Shown one piece after another: positions 6,865 to 11,028 of a stretch of DNA of 11,028 nt (position 1 is the first letter of the stretch; every line of letters begins with the position of its first letter). Source of the stretch: an uncultured Acidimicrobiia bacterium (GTDB lineage: Bacteria; Actinomycetota; Acidimicrobiia; Spongiisociales; UBA5794). The notes below the pieces were generated by a model that was given only the letters and a program-made list of their open reading frames with translations, made no database searches and was not told the origin of the DNA. Location: the NCBI GenBank assembly GCA_913031525.1, contig CAJWGC010000026.1, positions 1 through 11,028 on the forward strand, given 5' to 3'. The translations under genes were made by a program, and so were the position numbers.

Positions 6865-7805
6865 AATCCTTGTTCTCGCATCCAGTCGTCATTGAAGATC
6901 TTGGAAATGTAGTTGCGACCCGAATCAGGGAGCAGAACAATCGTCAAGCGATCTGGATACTCCGTCGCCACTCGAGCGGCGCCGACCACAGCCATGCCGC
7001 ATGAACCGCCAACGAGCAACCCTTCTTCTTCGGCAAGCCGGCGTGTCATAAGAAACGCGTCACGATCACTTACTCTCTCATATCGATCCACCACATCAGG
7101 ATCGAAAATATCAGGCCAAAAATCCTCGCCAACTCCCTCAATGAGATAAGGAGTCACATCGTCAGCCGTATCCGCTGTGTAGATGGAACCTTCAGGATCA
7201 ATACCGATAATCATCAGATCGGAGTTCATCGCTTTAAGGAAAGCGCCGACTCCGCCAATAGTGCCTCCGGTCCCGATCCCGGCAGCGAATACCTCAACTG
7301 CGCCATCGGTTTGGCTCCAGATCTCGGGTCCCGTCGTATCGAGATGCGCATCGATATTCGCTGGATTTGAATACTGATCAGGTCGATAAGCGCCAGGAAT
7401 TTCCTCTGCGAGCTGCTCAGCGACCGAGTAATAAGAACGAGGATCATCAGGCGGAACATCGGTCGGGCATATAACCACCTCAGCTCCTAAGGCCTTGAGC
7501 AAATCTCGTTTCTCCTGTGATTGCTTATCAGCCATTACACATATCAGACGGTATCCCTTGATCGCTGCAGCCATCGCTAGTCCAACACCAGTGTTACCGC
7601 TGGTGGGTTCGACGATGACCCCTCCAGGCTCAAGCGATCCATTCTCTTCTGCTCGCAAAATCATGGGCATCCCGATTCGATCTTTGATCGAACCACCGGG
7701 ATTCGTATACTCGATTTTGGCTACAAGATTTCCCAAGGGATGGACACGCTGGAGACGAATTAAAGGGGTGTTTCCGATCGCATCAACGATGCTGTCGTGA
7801 ATCAA
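6858..7805 (-). CDS. cbs: Cystathionine beta-synthase without the C-terminal CBS (Bateman) domains
   Basis: This PLP fold-type II enzyme condenses serine (or an activated serine) with homocysteine to cystathionine. It has 315 residues. Visible motifs are GGSIKDR with Schiff-base Lys41, PTSGNTG (67-73) binding substrate carboxylate, GIGTGGT (176-182) for PLP phosphate, and GGSCG with Ser268 at the pyridine nitrogen. The segments DPEGSIY, VEGVGEDFWP-like, MTRRLA and SKIFNDDWM match actinobacterial cystathionine beta-synthase (the Rv1077 type) better than cysteine synthase. Those homologues carry on for about 140 residues into a Bateman module; this one stops right after NDDWMREQGFL with a clean TAG. 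No remnant is seen downstream, where the convergent gene ends 13 nt away. The start is TTG at 7805, chosen because the family N-terminus begins there and AGGAAG lies 5 nt upstream. O-acetylserine-dependent cysteine synthase activity is the alternative. Confidence 0.88.
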   Translation of the reverse strand: MIHDSIVDAIGNTPLIRLQRVHPLGNLVAKIEYTNPGGSIKDRIGMPMILRAEENGSLEPGGVIVEPTSGNTGVGLAMAAAIKGYRLICVMADKQSQEKRDLLKALGAEVVICPTDVPPDDPRSYYSVAEQLAEEIPGAYRPDQYSNPANIDAHLDTTGPEIWSQTDGAVEVFAAGIGTGGTIGGVGAFLKAMNSDLMIIGIDPEGSIYTADTADDVTPYLIEGVGEDFWPDIFDPDVVDRYERVSDRDAFLMTRRLAEEEGLLVGGSCGMAVVGAARVATEYPDRLTIVLLPDSGRNYISKIFNDDWMREQGFL

Positions 7806-7810
7806 GATTT

Positions 7811-7835
7811 CTTCCTAGTAGACCGGGAAAGGCTA
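7811..7835 (-). promoter_or_regulatory. Ribosome binding site and possible -10 box of cbs
   Basis: On the minus strand AGGAAG (7811-7816) lies 5 nt before the TTG start of cbs and supports that start. TAGCCT at 7830-7835 fits TANNNT and would give a leader of about 18 nt. No convincing -35 was found. The 71-base divergent gap to copA holds nothing else I can name. Confidence 0.4.
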
Positions 7836-7876
7836 GCTAATCGAAACGCCACTCTCCAGATGTTTCGGGAACTCGA

Positions 7877-10057
7877 ATGTCATACGGTGATCGAACTCTC
7901 ATGATGCTCAATTCCAGGACTGTCACTTTCAAAGTCGAAGGCATGACGTGCGCATCATGTGCGAATCGTATCGAGAAGATCCTGCGCTGCCATGAAGGAG
8001 TAGAAAAAGTAGCCGTCAATTTTGTCAGCATGAAAGCACGAGCCGAGATCGATGCATCAGTAGAACTGGATACATTGCGCGAGTCAGTGAGCCGTGTCGG
8101 CTACGACATAACTCCGATCGAGACTAGAACGAAAAGGGAAAAGCCAGCATCTAACCACGACCGCAGAACGCGCTATCAGAAATACAAATTGGTGCTTGCC
8201 GCTCTACTCGCTACTGCCCTCATGGTGTTGTCGATGATCGTTTCAGAGACCAATGCCACTCGAATCTGGCAACTATTACTCTCAACAATTCTTGTCTTCG
8301 TGTTTGGTATCCGGTTCCATCGCATCACGTTGAAGCGCTTAAAAAGCTTCGCTTTCAGTGTGGATACTCTGGTATCCATCGGTTCTCTGGGATCCTGGAG
8401 CTACTCAGTTGGAGCCCTATTAGCCGGCCAGCCAACCTTCTTCGAAACCTCAGGAATGATCATTACCTTGATTCTGCTTGGTCGATATTTCCAAGATCAG
8501 GCCAACAGGAAAGCCTTAACCGCGACTTCTAGATTGATCGAAACCGAAGCCAAACAAGCTCGGTTGCGCCGCGGTGAAAATCTCGTGATGGTGGATCCTT
8601 CCGACCTTGCGTTAGAGGACTTGGTAGTGGTGCTTCCGGGAGAAACTGTGCCAACGGACGGAGTGATCACCGTCGGGGCATCATCTTTCGATGAAAGCAT
8701 GTTGACCGGAGAATCGACTCCAGTTGACCGGATAAAGGGCGATAGCGTCTTTGGCGCCACAGTTAATCAACACGGGCGCGTCGAGATCCAGGTCACACAA
8801 GTGGGATCGGACACCGCACTCGCTCAGATCATCAGACTCGTAGAAGATACACAGGCTTCGAAATCTCCGATTCAACAGTTCGCAGACCGAGTTTCTTCGA
8901 TATTCGTTCCAATGGTTCTTGTGGGATCGATTGCTGTATTTGTCTTCTGGCTGGGCATAACCGGCGAACTCGACACGGCTGTTCGCAATGGAGTTGCTGT
9001 GATCATTATTGCCTGTCCGTGCGCTCTCGGATTGGCAACCCCTACCGCCATCATGGTCGGGAGCGGAAAAGGCGCCAGCATTGGAGTTCTGTTCAAAGGA
9101 GCCGAGATATTCGAACGCTCTCGACAGGTCAACACGGTCGTCTTCGATAAGACCGGAACGCTAACGCGTGGCACGATGACGCTCAGCGATGTAGTGACTA
9201 GCGAAGACGAAGAACGGTTTCTCTATCTCGTAGGATCTTTAGAAGCTGCCAGCGGCCATCCGATCGGTCATGGAATCACGATTGGCGCGCAAGAACGAGG
9301 CATCACACTCGGTCAAGTCGAAAATATAAAAACTATGACGGGACTCGGCGTTATTGGCATCATTGACAACATTCGTGTGGTGGTCGGCAGCCCTAGGCTC
9401 ATGGCTAAAGAGGGTTTATCGATCCCTGGAAACCTTGCTAGCGAACTAGAGCAACTGGAAAACAAAGGGCACACTGCCTTTTTCGCAGGATGGAATGACA
9501 AAGTCCGCGGCGTACTAGCAGTTACCGACCGAATACGCGCGACTTCGCTAGAAACAATTCGAGGGCTAACTGATCTTGGTATCGAAACAATGATGTTGAC
9601 CGGAGACAATCAACGGACCGCCGAGGCAATCGGCGCGAAAGTCAACATTTCAGCGATCCGATCCGAAATGTCGCCGATAGGAAAATCAGCCGAAGTTAAA
9701 GCCTTGCAGGACTCGGGCAGAACCGTGGCATTCGTGGGCGACGGAATCAACGATGCCCCAGCTCTCACACAGGCTGACGTCGGAATGGCGATCGGTACCG
9801 GTACCAGTATGGCCATAGCCGCAGGAGACGTGGTGCTGATGTCAGGCGAACCCTTCCTGGCTGCCACTGCTCTGCGTCTCGCCCAAACTACTTTTCGCGC
9901 CATTAGACAGAATCTCTTCTGGGCCTTTTTTTACAACACAGCCGCAATCCCACTAGCAGCAGCAGGACTGCTCAATCCGATGATCGCTGCTGGAGCAATG
10001 GCAGCGTCAAGCATTTCGGTTCTTGCAAACAGCCTTCGCCTTCGGCGATTCGCGTAG
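7877..10057 (+). CDS. copA: Copper-exporting P1B-type ATPase CopA
   Basis: This membrane ATPase most likely exports Cu(I) from the cytoplasm. It has 726 residues and domains in the usual order. There is one N-terminal heavy-metal-associated domain (about 14-80) with GMTCASC (Cys25, Cys28). Membrane helices begin at about 104. The actuator domain has TGES (277-280). The transmembrane metal site is CPC (380-382). The phosphorylation site is DKTGT with Asp424. The N-domain has the His-Pro pair of P1B pumps (461-462), and GDGINDAP is at 621-628. The last two helices hold Tyr686-Asn687 and Met708 with Ser711-Ser712. CPC with YN and MxxSS is the Cu(I)-specific (P1B-1) set; silver is possible. ATG 7877 has a weak GGGA 7 nt upstream; ATGs at 7901 or 7904 would still keep the metal-binding domain. 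A CopD-like gene follows after 123 nt. No csoR or copZ gene is in view. Confidence 0.95.
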   Translation: MSYGDRTLMMLNSRTVTFKVEGMTCASCANRIEKILRCHEGVEKVAVNFVSMKARAEIDASVELDTLRESVSRVGYDITPIETRTKREKPASNHDRRTRYQKYKLVLAALLATALMVLSMIVSETNATRIWQLLLSTILVFVFGIRFHRITLKRLKSFAFSVDTLVSIGSLGSWSYSVGALLAGQPTFFETSGMIITLILLGRYFQDQANRKALTATSRLIETEAKQARLRRGENLVMVDPSDLALEDLVVVLPGETVPTDGVITVGASSFDESMLTGESTPVDRIKGDSVFGATVNQHGRVEIQVTQVGSDTALAQIIRLVEDTQASKSPIQQFADRVSSIFVPMVLVGSIAVFVFWLGITGELDTAVRNGVAVIIIACPCALGLATPTAIMVGSGKGASIGVLFKGAEIFERSRQVNTVVFDKTGTLTRGTMTLSDVVTSEDEERFLYLVGSLEAASGHPIGHGITIGAQERGITLGQVENIKTMTGLGVIGIIDNIRVVVGSPRLMAKEGLSIPGNLASELEQLENKGHTAFFAGWNDKVRGVLAVTDRIRATSLETIRGLTDLGIETMMLTGDNQRTAEAIGAKVNISAIRSEMSPIGKSAEVKALQDSGRTVAFVGDGINDAPALTQADVGMAIGTGTSMAIAAGDVVLMSGEPFLAATALRLAQTTFRAIRQNLFWAFFYNTAAIPLAAAGLLNPMIAAGAMAASSISVLANSLRLRRFA

Positions 10058-10180
10058 CTAACAGTTCACTTCTTCTATATCTCCACCCGCATGTAGCTTC
10101 GGGCCATGGAATCAATAAGATCGGCTCGAGAATGAGCGATACACTTGTGATCCAAGTAGAAAGAACCTTGGAAAACAAAG

Positions 10181-10576
10181 ATGACTTCTCTGGAAATACT
10201 GAATTGGGTTCATCTACTGGGAGCCGCGGTATGGACTGGAGGACTCATAACCTTGGCTGTGATCGTCGTCACTCTGCGACGCGCTGGCGCGGGCCGAGAA
10301 ATTCTGCAAGCAGTCGCGCACCAATTCGGTCGGGTATCGTGGATAGCCTTCGGATTGCTCGTAGTGACCGGAATTTGGCAAGTACATCAAATGGGCCTCA
10401 GCTGGGCCAACAAACGCCTCACCCTGAAGTTGACTCTCGTGATACTCACTGCTGGAGCCTCGGCGATTCACCAGTTCACGGCAAGAACGATGTCACCCGC
10501 ATTTCGAGGGATCATTCAAGGAGTGATCCTGCTACTCAGTGTGGCGGTGTTCGGAACTGCCGTCTGGCTCGTTTAA
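10181..10576 (+). CDS. Small four-helix CopD-like membrane protein
   Basis: This is a 131-residue integral membrane protein with four predicted helices at about 6-31, 52-70, 82-99 and 108-131. HLLGAAVWTGGL (from His11) in helix 1 is typical of the CopD domain, which is linked to copper uptake or resistance. A tryptophan- and lysine-containing stretch (SWANKRLTLKL) leads into helix 3, which ends with His97. His47 and His69 lie in or near loops. The same outline (helix-1 histidine, Trp-x-Lys-Leu, helix-3 histidine) also occurs in HemJ-type proteins and related haem-binding four-helix families, so HemJ/DUF2269-like is the alternative. Its place just downstream of copA on the same strand supports a copper role but does not prove it. 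The ATG at 10181 has only a weak GGAA about 7-10 nt upstream. The 123-base gap before it shows a TACACT box at 10140-10145 but no clear full promoter. Confidence 0.65.
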   Translation: MTSLEILNWVHLLGAAVWTGGLITLAVIVVTLRRAGAGREILQAVAHQFGRVSWIAFGLLVVTGIWQVHQMGLSWANKRLTLKLTLVILTAGASAIHQFTARTMSPAFRGIIQGVILLLSVAVFGTAVWLV

Positions 10577-10614
10577 GCCGTACTGACTCCGGCCAATCGT
10601 CCGATATCAGCACT

Positions 10615-10707
10615 CTACTTCTTGCGTTTGTGCCGGTTCGCCTTAATCCGCTTGCGGTACTTGTGCTTGCTCATTTTTTTCCGGCGTTTCTTTACCAGCG
10701 AACCCAT
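10615..10707 (-). CDS. 30S ribosomal protein bS22 (AURKAIP1/COX24-type small basic protein)
   Basis: This is a 30-residue, extremely basic peptide starting MGSLVKKRRKKMSKHKYRKR and ending HKRKK. It has 17 Lys/Arg residues and no acidic residue. The pattern MGS-hydrophobic-Val-Lys-Lys-Arg-Arg-Lys-x-Met-x-Lys-x-Lys-x-Arg-Lys is that of the short actinobacterial AURKAIP1/COX24-domain proteins. In mycobacteria this protein was seen in ribosome structures as bS22, bound to 16S rRNA in the small subunit. The ATG at 10707 is chosen because AGAGGT lies 4 nt upstream (10712-10717) and the family begins MGS. The longer upstream open frame has no family resemblance. The gene stands alone, convergent with the CopD-like gene and divergent from the peptidase gene. 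It is easily missed by gene callers for its length. Confidence 0.88.
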   Translation of the reverse strand: MGSLVKKRRKKMSKHKYRKRIKANRHKRKK

Positions 10708-10767
10708 CAATACCTCTGTCGAAAAAATTATTATCCCGAGAGAACAGCAATGCCATCTCTCGAGCGG

Positions 10768-10773
10768 ATCATA
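10768..10773 (-). promoter_or_regulatory. Possible -10 box (TATGAT) for the bS22 gene
   Basis: On the minus strand TATGAT is one base from TATAAT and would give a leader of about 55 nt before the bS22 start. A TTGCAC further upstream is 22 nt away, too far for a standard -35. A second TANNNT (TAATTT) lies nearer the gene. This is weak evidence. Confidence 0.25.
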
Positions 10774-10835
10774 GGTTCGCGGACTGAGACGCAGGGTGCA
10801 AGCTCTGTCTACGAAATATCTTCTCCTGACACCAG

Positions 10836-10841
10836 TACAAT
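10836..10841 (+). promoter_or_regulatory. Candidate -10 box (TACAAT) for the peptidase C26 gene
   Basis: TACAAT is close to the consensus and lies 8 nt before ATG 10850, with no Shine-Dalgarno sequence between. A leaderless or nearly leaderless transcript fits, as for three other genes here. No -35 is evident. Confidence 0.4.
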
Positions 10842-10849
10842 CAACCACT

Positions 10850-11028
10850 ATGCAGCCGATCATCGGCATAACCACTCGCCCCTACGAGGTTCAATCCTCC
10901 GAAGGATCAAGTTACGCGCATACCCTCCAGCGTACTTATACAAACGAAGTGCTGCGCGCTGGCGGATTGCCAATACTGTTGGCTCCCGTCCCAGATCAGA
11001 GCATTCCCGCACTCCTTGAACAAATCGA
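10850..11028 (+). CDS. Peptidase C26 / gamma-glutamyl-gamma-aminobutyrate hydrolase-like protein, 3'-truncated
   Basis: Only the first 59 codons are in the window. MQPIIGITTRPYE followed by an aromatic segment, then YTNEVLRAGGLPILLAPVPD, is the standard N-terminus of the class-I glutamine amidotransferase-like peptidase C26 (PuuD-like) family. Enzymes of this family hydrolyse gamma-glutamyl amides such as gamma-glutamyl-GABA in the cytosol. The catalytic Cys, His and Glu lie beyond the window, so activity cannot be judged. I chose the ATG at 10850 because homologues start with a similar short lead before GIT. A GTG at 10796 is in frame but adds unlike sequence. Codon phase is intact to the last base. 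Confidence 0.85.
   Translation, partial: MQPIIGITTRPYEVQSSEGSSYAHTLQRTYTNEVLRAGGLPILLAPVPDQSIPALLEQI

Noticed and set aside
10132..11019. 295-residue plus-strand frame spanning the CopD-like, bS22 and peptidase regions
   Set aside because: It has no recognisable domain or membrane pattern and runs across three better-supported genes in other frames.
1..11028. HIP1-like highly iterated palindrome (GCGATCGC) as the source of the GATC excess
   Set aside because: Only the inner four bases recur; the flanks vary and complete octamers are not common here.
1..11028. Defence system, prophage, integrative element or secondary-metabolite cluster
   Set aside because: All ten genes fit housekeeping metabolism, metal transport or translation. 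No transposase, integrase, phage, nuclease or biosynthetic assembly gene was seen.

Overview
This window holds a compact stretch of a bacterial chromosome. There are ten protein genes, on both strands, with short gaps between them. No insertion sequence, CRISPR array, tRNA or rRNA gene was seen. Several signs point to an actinobacterium (Actinomycetota), possibly a marine Acidimicrobiia-like lineage. These are a 30-codon gene for the tiny basic ribosomal protein bS22 (AURKAIP1/COX24 type), an actinobacterial-style cystathionine beta-synthase next to a gamma-synthase/lyase (M. tuberculosis has cbs and metB close together), and start codons placed directly behind TANNNT boxes as in leaderless transcripts. 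Base composition is moderate, near 50-55% GC by eye. The class-level placement is inference.

Layout, left to right. Bases 1-1193 carry the 3' part of a YtcJ-type amidohydrolase (+). It is entered through a strange in-frame alanine/valine repeat at the window edge. Convergent to it is ilvD (-), for branched-chain amino acid synthesis. A divergent promoter region of about 220 bp separates ilvD from a cobalt/nickel uptake operon (+). In that operon CbiM, a CbiN-like PDGLE domain and CbiQ are fused into one 579-residue protein, followed with an ATGA overlap by the ATPase CbiO. Next is a cystathionine gamma-synthase/lyase (+), convergent with a cystathionine beta-synthase that lacks the C-terminal Bateman module (-). 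Divergent from that is a Cu(I) P1B-ATPase, CopA (+), followed by a small four-helix CopD-like membrane protein (+). The window closes with the bS22 gene (-) and the start of a class-I glutamine amidotransferase-like peptidase C26 gene (+), cut by the window end.

How the genes fit together. CbiMNQ-CbiO forms an ECF importer for cobalt (B12) or nickel. The two transsulfuration enzymes interconvert homocysteine and cysteine. CopA, possibly with the CopD-like protein, handles copper. IlvD needs an Fe-S cluster, which is copper-sensitive in other bacteria, but a regulatory link here is only inference. No classical defence or mobile system was found. The most unusual points are the triple-fused ECF permease with a histidine-rich linker, a shared 12-bp element (GGwCGkTACCCT) placed identically before ilvD and cbiMNQ, a perfect 7-bp inverted repeat between those two promoters, the alanine-codon tandem repeat at the left edge, and a marked excess of GATC.
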